Assembly: GCA_019635535.1 (NCBI GenBank)
Contig: JAHBZH010000001.1
Coordinates: forward strand, 1,950,995-2,014,994
Direction of reading: 5' to 3'
Source: Sphingomonas sp.
GTDB taxonomy: Bacteria; Pseudomonadota; Alphaproteobacteria; Sphingomonadales; Sphingomonadaceae
DNA length: 64,000 bases
Each line of letters begins with the position of its first letter. Position 1 is the stretch's first letter. Below the pieces are notes generated by a model that did not search any database, was not told where the DNA came from, and saw only the letters and a list, made by a program, of their open reading frames with translations. The translations under genes were made by a program, and so were the position numbers. Shown piece by piece: positions 20,246-28,821 of the stretch.

Positions 20246-20955
20246 TGGCGGGGTTTCTTGAAGGAAAGCTGGCGCTGGTGACCGGCGCCAGCCGGGGGAT
20301 CGGCGCGGCAACGGCGGAAGCGCTGGCCAGAGCGGGCGCGCATGTCGTGCTGACCGCGCGCACCGCCGAGGATCTGGAGGCGGTCGAGGAGCGCATCCAC
20401 GCGGCCGGCGGCTCGGCGACGATCGCCCCGCTCGACCTCGCCGAGCCGGGCAGCATCGGTAAACTGGCCCAGGCGATCGGCGGACGCTGGGACGCGCTCG
20501 ACGTGCTGGTGCTCAACGCCGCGATGCTCGGCACATTGGGACCGGTCGCGCAGATCGACGGCAAGGAGCTGAACAAGGTCTTCACGCTCAACGTGCTGGC
20601 CCAGCAGGCGATGATCGCCGCCTTCGATGCCATGTTGCGGCGGAGCGAGGCGGGGCGCCTCGTCGCCATCTCGTCCAGCGTCGGCGCGGCGCACCGGGCC
20701 TATTGGGGCGCTTACGGTTCGTCCAAGGCGGCGCTGGAGGCGCTGGCGACGAGCTATGCGCAGGAAATGGAGAATGTGACGGGCGTGAAGGTCGCGATCG
20801 TCGATCCCGGCGCGACCCGCACCGAGATGCGCGCCCGCGCCTTTCCCGGCGAGGATCCCGAAACGCTGAAGCCGCCCTCGGCCGTCGCCGATGCGATTCT
20901 GGAGCTGCTCGCCGGCGATTTCGAAACCGGCCACCGGCTCGTGCTCAATCGATAG
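20245..20955 (+). CDS. short-chain dehydrogenase/reductase
   Basis: 236-residue Rossmann oxidoreductase. The cofactor loop is VTGASRGIGAATAEAL, the NxAx structural motif is VLNAAMLG, and the catalytic residues sit in SSSVGAAHRAYWGAYGSSKAAL, where the YxxxK dyad is offset (AYGSSK). The substrate is not evident. The start shares its A with the purF stop codon, so expression is coupled to purine synthesis. Its 3' end overlaps the convergent TetR-like gene by 11 bases. Confidence 0.9.
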   Translation: MAGFLEGKLALVTGASRGIGAATAEALARAGAHVVLTARTAEDLEAVEERIHAAGGSATIAPLDLAEPGSIGKLAQAIGGRWDALDVLVLNAAMLGTLGPVAQIDGKELNKVFTLNVLAQQAMIAAFDAMLRRSEAGRLVAISSSVGAAHRAYWGAYGSSKAALEALATSYAQEMENVTGVKVAIVDPGATRTEMRARAFPGEDPETLKPPSAVADAILELLAGDFETGHRLVLNR

Positions 20956-21511
20956 GGAAGTTCGATCCCAGCATCGCGGTCAGCGCCTTGGCCGGCGCTT
21001 CGGCATAAGCGGCGCCCTCCCCCTCCGGCCGCGTCATCGCGGCGAGGTGCAGCGCGTTGAACAGACGGCCGAAGGCGCGCGCTTCGTCGCCCTTGATGCC
21101 ATAAACCTCGGCCAGCATCGCGCTCACCATCATCTCGCGCCGGTCGTCGGCGATCCGCACGATCTCGGCGATCTCGGCATAATCGGCGGCGAGCGCGCGC
21201 ACGCCCCGGTCCAGCGCCGGATCGGAGACGCCGCTCAGCGACAGCACCGCCATCAGCCGCTGCATGGGCGGCCCCTCGCTCTGCGCCGCCTGCGAGACGA
21301 TCCGCGCCTCGGCATTGGCCCAATGCTCGGCCAGCTCGAGAGCGAGCGAGCCGATCCCCTTGAAATGCATGTTGAATGCGGCCGCGTCACGCTTCACCCG
21401 GTCGCACAGGCGCTCCACCGTCAGCGCTGCCGGGCCTTCACGGCGCAGGAGCTGGACGGCCAACACGATCCATTCGGCTTTGCGCATCTCGGCTTGCGGC
21501 GCGTCGGTCAT
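20945..21511 (-). CDS. TetR/AcrR-like transcriptional regulator
   Basis: 188 residues with an N-terminal helix-turn-helix region: ILAVQLLRREGPAALTVERLCDRV-like spacing, then AFNMHFKGIGSLALEL, the TetR recognition helix and following YxHF/FxxK position. The C-terminal half is helical and has no recognised ligand motif. It lies upstream of the cyclopropane synthase gene on the same strand only at its 3' side (the cfa gene starts at 22871), so it does not obviously regulate it. Function unknown. Confidence 0.75.
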   Translation of the reverse strand: MTDAPQAEMRKAEWIVLAVQLLRREGPAALTVERLCDRVKRDAAAFNMHFKGIGSLALELAEHWANAEARIVSQAAQSEGPPMQRLMAVLSLSGVSDPALDRGVRALAADYAEIAEIVRIADDRREMMVSAMLAEVYGIKGDEARAFGRLFNALHLAAMTRPEGEGAAYAEAPAKALTAMLGSNFPID

Positions 21512-21551
21512 GCGTGGGGCGTAACCGAAGGCCGAAGGAGCGGCAAGACGA

Positions 21552-22871
21552 TCACGCCTTCGCCAGGGTGACCTGCGCGACGTCGATCCCGCCGCCGCGA
21601 AAGCCCCCTTCGCAATACATCAGATAATAGCGCCACAGAGCGTGGAAGGCGGCGTCGAAGCCATGGTCCAGGGCGCCGCGCGCGACCGCACTGTCATAGC
21701 TTTCGCGCCAGCGCCGCAGCGTCTCGGCATAATGGAGGCCATAACCGGCGCGGCCTTGCCATGACAGGCCCGCCTGCTCGGCGATGCTACGGAACCGCCC
21801 CTCCTCGATCAGCAGACCGCCGGGGAAGATATAGGCCTGGATGAAATCGGCATTGGCGGCATAGGCATCGAACAGGTCGCCCCGCATCGAGATGAGCTGC
21901 AACGCCGCCTTCCCGCCCGGTTTCAGCGCTTGGGCGATCGTCTGGAGATAGGCCGGCCAATATTCCTGCCCCACCGCCTCCACCATCTCGACGCTGGCGA
22001 CGGCATCGAATTGTCCTTCGACATCGCGATAATCGAGGAGCCGGATGTCGACGCGGTCCGTCAAGCCCGCCGCGGCGAGTCGGGCATCGGTATAAGCTTT
22101 CTGTTCCTCGGAAAGGGTCAGGCCGACGACCTGCGCGCCATGTTCGTGCGCGGCGATCTCGGCGAGGCCGCCCCAGCCGCAGCCGATCTCGAGCAGGCGC
22201 TGGCCCGGCTTCAGGTCGAGCCGGTCGAGCAGCAGCCGAACCTTGCGCGCCTGCGCCGCCTCCAGCGGCTCGCTCGCCGCGATCGGCTCGGCGAAGACGG
22301 CGCTCGAATAGGTCATGCCGGGGTCCAGCCAGGTCGTGTAGAAATCGTTGCCGAGATCGTAATGGTGGGCGATGTTCCGCCGCGCGCGGCCGGGCGAATT
22401 GGCCCTGAGGGCATGGGCGATGTGGTTGACCAGCTTCCACGGTCCCTTCGCCCGCCCGGTCTCGCCCAAGGTCGCCGCGTTACGCATGAACAGTTCGAAC
22501 AGGGCGACCGGTTCCGGGCTGGCCCATTCGCCCTTCGCCCAGGCCTTGTACCAGCCGACCGATCCGGACGTGGCGAGCCGGACCAGCGCGTGCCAGCTCC
22601 TGAGATGGACGCTCGCGACCGGCCCTGGCGCGCGATTGCCGAATATGCGGGTCGAGCCGTCCGGCAGCAGCGCCTCCAGCCGCCCCCCGGATATGCCCCG
22701 GTCGATGGCGTCGAGCACATGCGCGAACCCGCCCGCGAACAGGCGCGCGAACAGCCCTCCCCCGGTGGCGAAACCCCGGTCGGCGGCGACCAGATGAAGT
22801 CCCCTGCGCGTGGCCACGACGGCTAAATGGGCAGGATCGACCGCTGGCGCAAGCGAAGGATTGTAGGCCAC
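21552..22871 (-). CDS. cyclopropane-fatty-acyl-phospholipid synthase family protein
   Basis: 439-residue SAM-dependent enzyme that adds methylene or methyl groups to unsaturated phospholipid chains. The helical N-terminal domain is followed by NIAHHYDLGNDFYTTWLDPGMTYSSAVF, the substrate region, and by the SAM motif LLEIGCGWGGLAEIAA. The conserved YIFPGG, and YAETLRRW near the C-terminus, are typical. A GTG at 22871 opens the frame with no strong ribosome site, so a start a few codons downstream is possible. Downstream genes of the usual amine-oxidase/desaturase cfa cluster are absent. Confidence 0.93.
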   Translation of the reverse strand: MAYNPSLAPAVDPAHLAVVATRRGLHLVAADRGFATGGGLFARLFAGGFAHVLDAIDRGISGGRLEALLPDGSTRIFGNRAPGPVASVHLRSWHALVRLATSGSVGWYKAWAKGEWASPEPVALFELFMRNAATLGETGRAKGPWKLVNHIAHALRANSPGRARRNIAHHYDLGNDFYTTWLDPGMTYSSAVFAEPIAASEPLEAAQARKVRLLLDRLDLKPGQRLLEIGCGWGGLAEIAAHEHGAQVVGLTLSEEQKAYTDARLAAAGLTDRVDIRLLDYRDVEGQFDAVASVEMVEAVGQEYWPAYLQTIAQALKPGGKAALQLISMRGDLFDAYAANADFIQAYIFPGGLLIEEGRFRSIAEQAGLSWQGRAGYGLHYAETLRRWRESYDSAVARGALDHGFDAAFHALWRYYLMYCEGGFRGGGIDVAQVTLAKA

Positions 22872-22877
22872 GCGGCG

Positions 22878-22952
22878 TTATCCGGCCGGAAGCCGGGCCC
22901 GGGCGGACTCCACGCTGGCAGGATCGCCGCCCGGACCGGCTTCCGCCGGCGG
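22878..22952. repeat. imperfect inverted repeat between kor and cfa
   Basis: The 93-base gap between korB and the cyclopropane synthase gene contains CCGGCCGGAAGCCGG and, about 45 bases on, CCGGCTTCCGCCGG. The two arms are complementary apart from one bulged base, and the stem is nearly pure GC. It may form a transcript-end or processing hairpin after korB, but no T run follows it. Confidence 0.4.
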
Positions 22953-22964
22953 GTCGGAGCGGGA

Positions 22965-23987
22965 TCAAATCTCGCGCGGTTCCTTGGTCACTTCCCAGGT
23001 CTGCCCCTTGGCGACGAGGGCCTGGAGGTCGGCGGCCTTGCCGGCGGTGGCGGCCTCGGTCTGCTCCCTGACGGCGCTCTCGAAGGTGGGCCTGGGATCG
23101 TCGTAGATGACGCCCAGCGCCATCGGGAAGCTGCCGATCGGCATGTCGATCAGCATGTGGGCGACGGCGCGGTTGGCGGGATCGTGGACGATCACGCCCG
23201 CGCCTTCCCAGTCCCCGTCCGCCACATCGACCACCTTGAGGTTCAGCGCCTCGCGGTCCAGGGTCAGGCCCTTGGCGCCGCCGTCGAACAGCATCGGTTC
23301 GCCCGGCCTCAACCACAATTGCTTGCCGCTATGCTCCTTGGCGGTGAAAGGCGCGAACACGTCGTCATTGTAGACGATGCAGTTCTGGAAAATCTCGACG
23401 AAGGCCGTGCCCTTGTGGGCGTGCGCCGCCTTCAGCACGTCGGGCAGGTTCTTGTGCACGTCGATCGCGCGGGCGACGAAGCGGCCGCCGGAGCCCAATG
23501 CGAAGGCGCAGGGACGCACCGGCCGGTCCACCGATCCGAACGGCGTCGACGGGCTGCGCGTGCCGACCCGGCTGGTCGGGGAATATTGCCCCTTGGTCAG
23601 GCCGTAAATCTCGTTGTTGAACAGCAGGATCTGGCAATCGAGATTGCGCCTCAAGAGGTGCATCGTGTGATTGCCGCCGATCGACAGCGCATCGCCGTCG
23701 CCGGTGATGATCCACACGTCGAGCTCGGGATTGGCGAGCTTCACCCCCGTCGCCAGCGCCGGCGCGCGGCCGTGGATCGTGTGGAAGCCGTAGGTCTCCA
23801 TATAATAGGGAAAGCGGCTCGAGCAGCCGATGCCGGAGACGAACACCGTATTCGCCGGATCGACGCCGAGATCGGGCATGGTGCGCTGCACCGCCTTCAG
23901 CACGGCATAATCGCCGCAGCCGGGGCACCAGCGCACCTCCTGATCGGTGGCGAAGTCCTTGGGGGTCAGCTTGACCATCTCGGTCAT
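22965..23987 (-). CDS. korB: 2-oxoacid:ferredoxin oxidoreductase, beta subunit (2-oxoglutarate type)
   Basis: 340-residue thiamine-diphosphate subunit. The N-terminal CPGCGDYAVLKAVQRTM, the SGIGCSSRFPYYMETYGFHTIHGRAPALATGVK segment and the ThDP motif GDGDALSIGGNH...FNNEIYGLTKGQYSPTS are all typical of KorB. With KorA it oxidises 2-oxoglutarate (or another 2-oxoacid) to acyl-CoA with ferredoxin as acceptor. The ATG at 23987 is preferred over an upstream extension of 12 residues. A tiny ORF separates it from korA, and no delta/ferredoxin subunit gene is visible next to it. Confidence 0.95.
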   Translation of the reverse strand: MTEMVKLTPKDFATDQEVRWCPGCGDYAVLKAVQRTMPDLGVDPANTVFVSGIGCSSRFPYYMETYGFHTIHGRAPALATGVKLANPELDVWIITGDGDALSIGGNHTMHLLRRNLDCQILLFNNEIYGLTKGQYSPTSRVGTRSPSTPFGSVDRPVRPCAFALGSGGRFVARAIDVHKNLPDVLKAAHAHKGTAFVEIFQNCIVYNDDVFAPFTAKEHSGKQLWLRPGEPMLFDGGAKGLTLDREALNLKVVDVADGDWEGAGVIVHDPANRAVAHMLIDMPIGSFPMALGVIYDDPRPTFESAVREQTEAATAGKAADLQALVAKGQTWEVTKEPREI

Positions 23988-23991
23988 CGGA

Positions 23992-24075
23992 TCAGCCTCG
24001 CATCGAATAATAAATGAGCGCACACACCACGACGAGCATCAGCAGCAGCGGGAGCAGACGGGGTGGGCCGTTCAT
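23992..24075 (-). CDS. 27-residue predicted membrane peptide between korA and korB
   Basis: The ATG at 24075 makes an ATGA overlap with the korA stop, and the frame ends 4 bases before korB. The translation is MNGPPRLLPLLLMLVVVCAL followed by IYYSMRG: a Pro/Arg head, one hydrophobic helix of about 17 residues and a short basic end, the shape of a small single-span membrane protein. It is too short for ordinary gene calling. Tight placement inside an operon supports translation, but I know no named family. It may be a chance ORF. Confidence 0.5.
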   Translation of the reverse strand: MNGPPRLLPLLLMLVVVCALIYYSMRG

Positions 24076-25952
24076 CCCAGCGTCGCCTCGATCGCCGCTT
24101 CGATCTCGGCGATCTTGAAGGGCTGGCCGGAGGTCTTGTTGACCGGGCGGGCATCGACCAGATACTGGTCGCGCAGCAGGGTCTTGAGCTGGCCGGTGTT
24201 CATTTCCGGCACGATGACCCGCTCGTAAGACCTTAGAAGCTCACCCAGATTCTCCGGCAGCGGCCAGATGTGGCGGATGTGGATGTGGCTCACGTCCCGG
24301 CCCGCCTTGCGGGCGCGGCGGACGGCCTGGTGGATCGGGCCGAAGGTGGAGCCCCAGCCGACCACGGCGAGCTTGCCGCCCGGCTCGCCCAGGCACACAT
24401 CCTGATCCGGGCAGCTCCCGGCGACGCCCAGCACCTTGCTCGCGCGGATATCGGTCATCGCCTGATGGTTGTCCGGCGCATAATCGATATGGCCGGTGCC
24501 GACATTCTTCTCGATGCCACCGATCCGGTGCATCAGCGCCGGCGTCCCCGGCCTGATCCAGACGCGCTTCAGCTTGTCGTCGCGCGCATAGGGATTGACC
24601 GCCTCGCCCTCGCCCGGCGCGTCCGTGTGGAACGCCACCTCGAACGGCGCATAACCGTCCATGTCCGGCACCTTCCAGGGCTCGGCGGCATTGGCGATAT
24701 AGCCGTCGGTGAGCAGCATCACCGGCGTCATGTACTGGACGGCGATCCGGCAGGCCTCGATCGCGCAATCGAACGCATCGGCGGGAGAGCGCGCGGCGAT
24801 GACCGGCATCGGCGCGTCGCCGTTGCGGCCATAGACGGCCTGGTAGAGGTCCGATTGCTCGGTCTTGGTCGGCAGGCCGGTCGAGGGCCCGCCGCGCTGC
24901 GAATTGACGATGACGAGCGGCAGCTCGGTCATGATCGCCAGCCCCATCGCCTCGGTCTTGAGCGCGATGCCGGGGCCGGACGAGGAGGTGACGCCCAGCG
25001 ATCCAGCGAAGCTCGCGCCGATCGACGCGGCGATCGCGGCGATCTCGTCCTCCGCCTGGAAGGTGGTGACGCCATATTCCTTGAGGCGCGACAGGTGATG
25101 CAGGATCGCGCTGGCCGGCGTGATCGGATAGCCGCCGAAGAACATCGGCAGCCCGGCCAGCTTCGCGCCCGCCACCAGCCCCAGCGAGATCGCCTCGGCG
25201 CCGGTCACGGTGCGGTACAGGCCCGGCTCGACCGGCGCGGCGCCGACATGGTGCTGCGTCACCTGCCCGCCCAGCTCGGCCGTCTCGCCATAGGCGTGGC
25301 CGGCGTTCAATGCGGCGATGTTCGCCTCGGCGAGCTGCGGCGCCTTGGCGAACTTAGCGTTCAGCCAGGCGACGATGGGCTCGCGATCGCGATCGAACAT
25401 CCACAGCGCCAGCCCCAGCGTCCACATATTCTTGCAGCGCAGCGCCTCCTTGTTGCCGAGGCCGAAGGGCTTCACGGCGTCGAGGGTGAGCTGCGAAATG
25501 TTGAGCTTCATCACCTGCCATTTGGCGAGCTGATCGTCCTCCAGCGGATTGGCCTCGTAGCCCGCCTTGGCGAGGTTGCGCGCGCCGAACTCGCCTTCGT
25601 CGGCGATGATCAGGCCGCCGGCCTTCAAATCCGCGACATTGGTCTTCAACGCCGCCGGATTCATCGCGATCAGCACGTCGGGCGCGTCGCCCGCCGTCTC
25701 GATCGCCGCCGAGCCGAAATTGATCTGGAAGGCCGAGACGCCGAAGGTCGTTCCCTGCGGCGCGCGAATCTCCGCCGGGAAATCCGGGAAGGTCGCGAGA
25801 TCGTTGCCCGCGAGCGCGGTGGAGAGGGTGAACTGACCGCCGGTCAGCTGCATGCCGTCGCCGGAATCGCCGGCGAAACGAACGACCACCGCCTCGAGCG
25901 GCGCGTCGGATCGGGCGTCTTGCGATGTCTGGTAATGGGTGGCCGTGGCCAA
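24072..25952 (-). CDS. korA: 2-oxoacid:ferredoxin oxidoreductase, alpha subunit (fused gamma domain)
   Basis: 626 residues. The N-terminal ~200 residues are the gamma domain (VVVRFAGDSGDGMQLTGGQFTLSTALAG), then the alpha part with GAEAISLGLVAGAKLAGLPMFFGGYPITPASAILHHLSR, AEDEIAAIAASIGASFAG and SSSGPGIALKTEAMGLA. The fused gamma-alpha layout is that of the two-subunit Kor of aerobic bacteria. The start is TTG at 25952 with AAGGA eight bases before it. It is the first gene of the kor operon and is divergent from rppH. Confidence 0.95.
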   Translation of the reverse strand: MATATHYQTSQDARSDAPLEAVVVRFAGDSGDGMQLTGGQFTLSTALAGNDLATFPDFPAEIRAPQGTTFGVSAFQINFGSAAIETAGDAPDVLIAMNPAALKTNVADLKAGGLIIADEGEFGARNLAKAGYEANPLEDDQLAKWQVMKLNISQLTLDAVKPFGLGNKEALRCKNMWTLGLALWMFDRDREPIVAWLNAKFAKAPQLAEANIAALNAGHAYGETAELGGQVTQHHVGAAPVEPGLYRTVTGAEAISLGLVAGAKLAGLPMFFGGYPITPASAILHHLSRLKEYGVTTFQAEDEIAAIAASIGASFAGSLGVTSSSGPGIALKTEAMGLAIMTELPLVIVNSQRGGPSTGLPTKTEQSDLYQAVYGRNGDAPMPVIAARSPADAFDCAIEACRIAVQYMTPVMLLTDGYIANAAEPWKVPDMDGYAPFEVAFHTDAPGEGEAVNPYARDDKLKRVWIRPGTPALMHRIGGIEKNVGTGHIDYAPDNHQAMTDIRASKVLGVAGSCPDQDVCLGEPGGKLAVVGWGSTFGPIHQAVRRARKAGRDVSHIHIRHIWPLPENLGELLRSYERVIVPEMNTGQLKTLLRDQYLVDARPVNKTSGQPFKIAEIEAAIEATLG

Positions 25953-26092
25953 GATGAAATCCTTATCCTCTCACGCGCGCGGACCCTAGACCCGCGCGAG
26001 CGGCGCGACAACCGTCCGTGGACGCCTTGGGTGGCACAGGCAGGCCGCAGACCATAGATAGGAAATCCGAATCGCAATCCCAGGGAGACAGG

Positions 26093-26563
26093 ATGGCGGA
26101 TCCCCTCGCCTATCGCCCCGCGGCGGGCGTGATGCTGATCAATCCGGCCCGACAGGTCTGGGTCGGCCAGCGGCTCGATTCGACGCTTGAGGCCTGGCAA
26201 ATGCCGCAGGGCGGGCTCGACGAGGGCGAGGCCCCGCTGGCGGGCGCGCTGCGCGAGCTGGAGGAGGAGACCGGCATCCGGCGCGATCTGGTCGAACTCA
26301 TCGCCCAGGCGAAAGGCGAGCTGACCTACGATCTGCCGGACGAGCTGGTCGGCAAGCTGTGGAAGGGCAAATGGCGCGGCCAGCGGCAAAGCTGGTTCCT
26401 GATGCGCTTCAACGGCACCGACGCGGATGTGAACCTCGCCACCGAACATCCCGAATTCCGCGCTTGGCGCTGGGTGGCGCCGGTGGAGCTTCCGGCCTTG
26501 ATCGTGCCGTTCAAGAAGAAGCTTTATGAAGATGTTCTGGATGCCTTCTCCGACTGGTTGTGA
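26093..26563 (+). CDS. rppH: RNA pyrophosphohydrolase (Nudix)
   Basis: 156-residue Nudix hydrolase that removes pyrophosphate from 5'-triphosphorylated mRNA and starts its decay. The Nudix box is GGLDEGEAPLAGALRELEEETGI, preceded by WVGQRLDSTLEAWQMPQGG, and the C-terminal WRWVAPVELPALIVPFKKKLYEDVL matches RppH. The start at 26093 has GGGAGACAGG just before it; the longer frame to 26018 lacks one. It lies 19 bases before a DUF481 gene. Confidence 0.95.
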   Translation: MADPLAYRPAAGVMLINPARQVWVGQRLDSTLEAWQMPQGGLDEGEAPLAGALRELEEETGIRRDLVELIAQAKGELTYDLPDELVGKLWKGKWRGQRQSWFLMRFNGTDADVNLATEHPEFRAWRWVAPVELPALIVPFKKKLYEDVLDAFSDWL

Positions 26564-26582
26564 AATTCCGAGGTTTTTTGAG

Positions 26583-27569
26583 ATGATCGTTCGCACCCTC
26601 CTGGCCACCCTGCTGATCGTCTACGCCGCCCCTGCCCTCGCGCGCGGCGACGTCGATCCGCCAGTCGCGGTGCAGATCGAGCCGGCGGCAGCAGCAGCCG
26701 AAGAGGCGCCGGCGGCGGAAGAGGAGCAGGAGCCGCAATTGCCGCCGACCGTGCAGCAGATGGTCGACGACGCCTTCGCCACCGGCAATGACGCGGAGAT
26801 CGCGGCGGTGGTGAAGTTCGCCCGACGCGCGCATCCCGAATTCGCCGGGGAGCTCAACGCCCGGCTCGCGGCGCGCAACGAGGAGCGGCAGGCGGCGCGG
26901 CAGACCCGGCTCGCCCGGCGCGGCGTGCTCGAAAACTGGTCTGGCCGCGGCGAAATCGGCGCCTCGCGCACCTCGGGCAATGTCGACAATCTCGGCATCT
27001 TCGCCTCGCTCAATGCGACGCGCGAGGGGCTGCGCTGGCGCCATCAGGTCCGCGCCAGCGCCCAGATCCAGGAGATCAACGGCTTCCGCACCCAGGAGCG
27101 GCTGCTGCTGACATACGAGCCGCACTACAAGGTGAACGAGCGGCTTTCGACCTATGCGCTGCTCCAGGCGGAGCGCGATCCGCCGCTCGGCTTCGACGGC
27201 CGTTATTCGGCCTCGGTCGGTCTCGGCTATGCGCTGGTGAAGACGCCGCGCTTCAACGTCGACCTCCAGGGCGGCCCCGCCTTCCGTCACACCGAATTCA
27301 CCGACGGTTTCAACGAGGACACGATCTCCGGCCGTGCCGCCCTCGATGCGCGGCTGCGCCTGCGTCCCGGCGTGACGCTGACGCAGACCGCATCGGCCTT
27401 CATCGATTCCGGCAGCAACACCTTCACCTCCGCGACCGGTCTCGAAACGCAGATCATCGGCGCGTTGTCGGCCCGGCTTTCCTACAATCTCCAATATGAG
27501 AGCGAGCCGGTGCCCGGCCGCGTCTCGACCGACACGCAGAGCCGCGTCACGCTCGTTTACGGTTTCTAG
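26583..27569 (+). CDS. DUF481 family outer-membrane-type protein
   Basis: 328 residues with a signal peptide (IVRTLLATLLIVYAAPALARG), an acidic Ala/Glu/Pro region at about residues 25-60, and a C-terminal domain built of alternating strands: GEIGASRTSGNVDNLGIFASLNATREGLRWRHQVRASAQI, YALLQAERDPPLGFDGRYSASVGLGYAL, ending with RVTLVYGF. This is the DUF481 beta-rich fold, predicted as an outer-membrane barrel of unknown cargo. The start at 26583 follows GAGG about ten bases upstream and lies just after the rppH stop. Confidence 0.88.
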   Translation: MIVRTLLATLLIVYAAPALARGDVDPPVAVQIEPAAAAAEEAPAAEEEQEPQLPPTVQQMVDDAFATGNDAEIAAVVKFARRAHPEFAGELNARLAARNEERQAARQTRLARRGVLENWSGRGEIGASRTSGNVDNLGIFASLNATREGLRWRHQVRASAQIQEINGFRTQERLLLTYEPHYKVNERLSTYALLQAERDPPLGFDGRYSASVGLGYALVKTPRFNVDLQGGPAFRHTEFTDGFNEDTISGRAALDARLRLRPGVTLTQTASAFIDSGSNTFTSATGLETQIIGALSARLSYNLQYESEPVPGRVSTDTQSRVTLVYGF

Positions 27570-27612
27570 GCCGGGGGTTCCGGCGGACGCCGCGTCCGGC
27601 TAGACAGCTTCG

Positions 27613-28821
27613 ATGCAATCGCTGGACGCACAGGAACGGGCCGCAATCACGCGCGCCGCCGATGCGCCGATGCTGGATCAGGTCATGGCCTGGTCCGCGA
27701 TCAACAGCGGCTCGCGCAATCTGGACGGCCTGGCGACCATGGCCGGCCTGCTCGCCGACTCCTTTTCCGTGCTGCCGGGCGAGCTGGCGCTGTTCGATCC
27801 GGCGCCGGTCGAGGCGATGCTGCCTGACGGGGCGCTGCGGTCGGTGCCGCATGGCCGCAACCTGCATCTGAGGGTGCGGCCCGAGGCCCCCGTCCAGCTC
27901 CTCTTCACCGGCCATATGGACACGGTGTTCGGCGTCGATCATCCCTTCCAGACCGTCTTCTGGCGCGAGGAAGGCGTGCTCGGCGGACCGGGCGTCGCGG
28001 ACATGAAGGGCGGCATCGCGGTGATGCTCGCGGCCCTGCAGGCGATCGAGGCAGTCGGCGCACCCGGGCTCGGCTATGAAGTCGTCCTCAACAGCGACGA
28101 GGAGGTCGGCTCGCCCGGCTCGGGGGCGTTGATCGCGGCGGCGGCGCGCGGCAAGGCGGCGGCCTTGACCTACGAGCCCTCCGCCCTCCCCGACGGCACC
28201 CTTGCCGGCGCGCGGCCGGGCAGCGGCAATTTCTCGATCCGGATCACCGGCCGTGCCGCCCATGCCGGGCGCAATCCGGAGGAAGGCCGCAACGCGCTGC
28301 TGGCCGCCGCCGATCTCGCGCTCCGGCTGGCCGCCGGCAAGCGCGACGGGCTCAGCGTCAATCCGGCGAAGATCGACGGCGGCGGGCAGAACAATGTCGT
28401 GCCGGACCATGCCGTACTGCGCGTCAACCTGCGCCCCCGCTCGCCGGAATTACAGGCCGCGGCGCAGGCTTTGCTCGACGACAGCATCGCGGCGGTCGCG
28501 GCTGCGCATGACGTTTCCGTCCACGTCCATGGCGGCTTCGCCCGCGCGCCCAAGCCGCTCGACGACAGGGCGCTTGCCCTGTTCGGGCTCGTAAAGCGCT
28601 GCGGCGCCGATCTCGGCCAGGACATAGACTGGCGTGACACGGGCGGAGTGTGCGACGGCAACAACATCGCCGCCTGCGGCGTGCCGGTGGTGGATACGAT
28701 GGGGGTGCGCGGCGGCGCGATCCATTCGGACCAGGAATTTCTGATCGCGGCCAGCCTGGCCGAGCGCGCGCAATTGTCCGCGCTCACCATCTTGCGGCTG
28801 GCCAAAGGGGAGGGTTTGTGA
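27613..28821 (+). CDS. M20-family zinc peptidase/deacylase coupled to astA
   Basis: 402 residues of the M20/M25/M40 aminoacylase-type family. The metal ligands are seen in FTGHMDTVFG (His, Asp), LGGPGVADMKGG (Asp), NSDEEVGSPGSG (catalytic Glu pair) and IHSDQEFL (His). The dimerisation domain has GRAAHAGRNPEEGRNAL. The stop overlaps the astA GTG, so the three-gene unit M20-astA-astB is one operon. A role in removing the succinyl group or trimming arginine-derived N-acyl compounds is inferred from context. Confidence 0.9.
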   Translation: MQSLDAQERAAITRAADAPMLDQVMAWSAINSGSRNLDGLATMAGLLADSFSVLPGELALFDPAPVEAMLPDGALRSVPHGRNLHLRVRPEAPVQLLFTGHMDTVFGVDHPFQTVFWREEGVLGGPGVADMKGGIAVMLAALQAIEAVGAPGLGYEVVLNSDEEVGSPGSGALIAAAARGKAAALTYEPSALPDGTLAGARPGSGNFSIRITGRAAHAGRNPEEGRNALLAAADLALRLAAGKRDGLSVNPAKIDGGGQNNVVPDHAVLRVNLRPRSPELQAAAQALLDDSIAAVAAAHDVSVHVHGGFARAPKPLDDRALALFGLVKRCGADLGQDIDWRDTGGVCDGNNIAACGVPVVDTMGVRGGAIHSDQEFLIAASLAERAQLSALTILRLAKGEGL

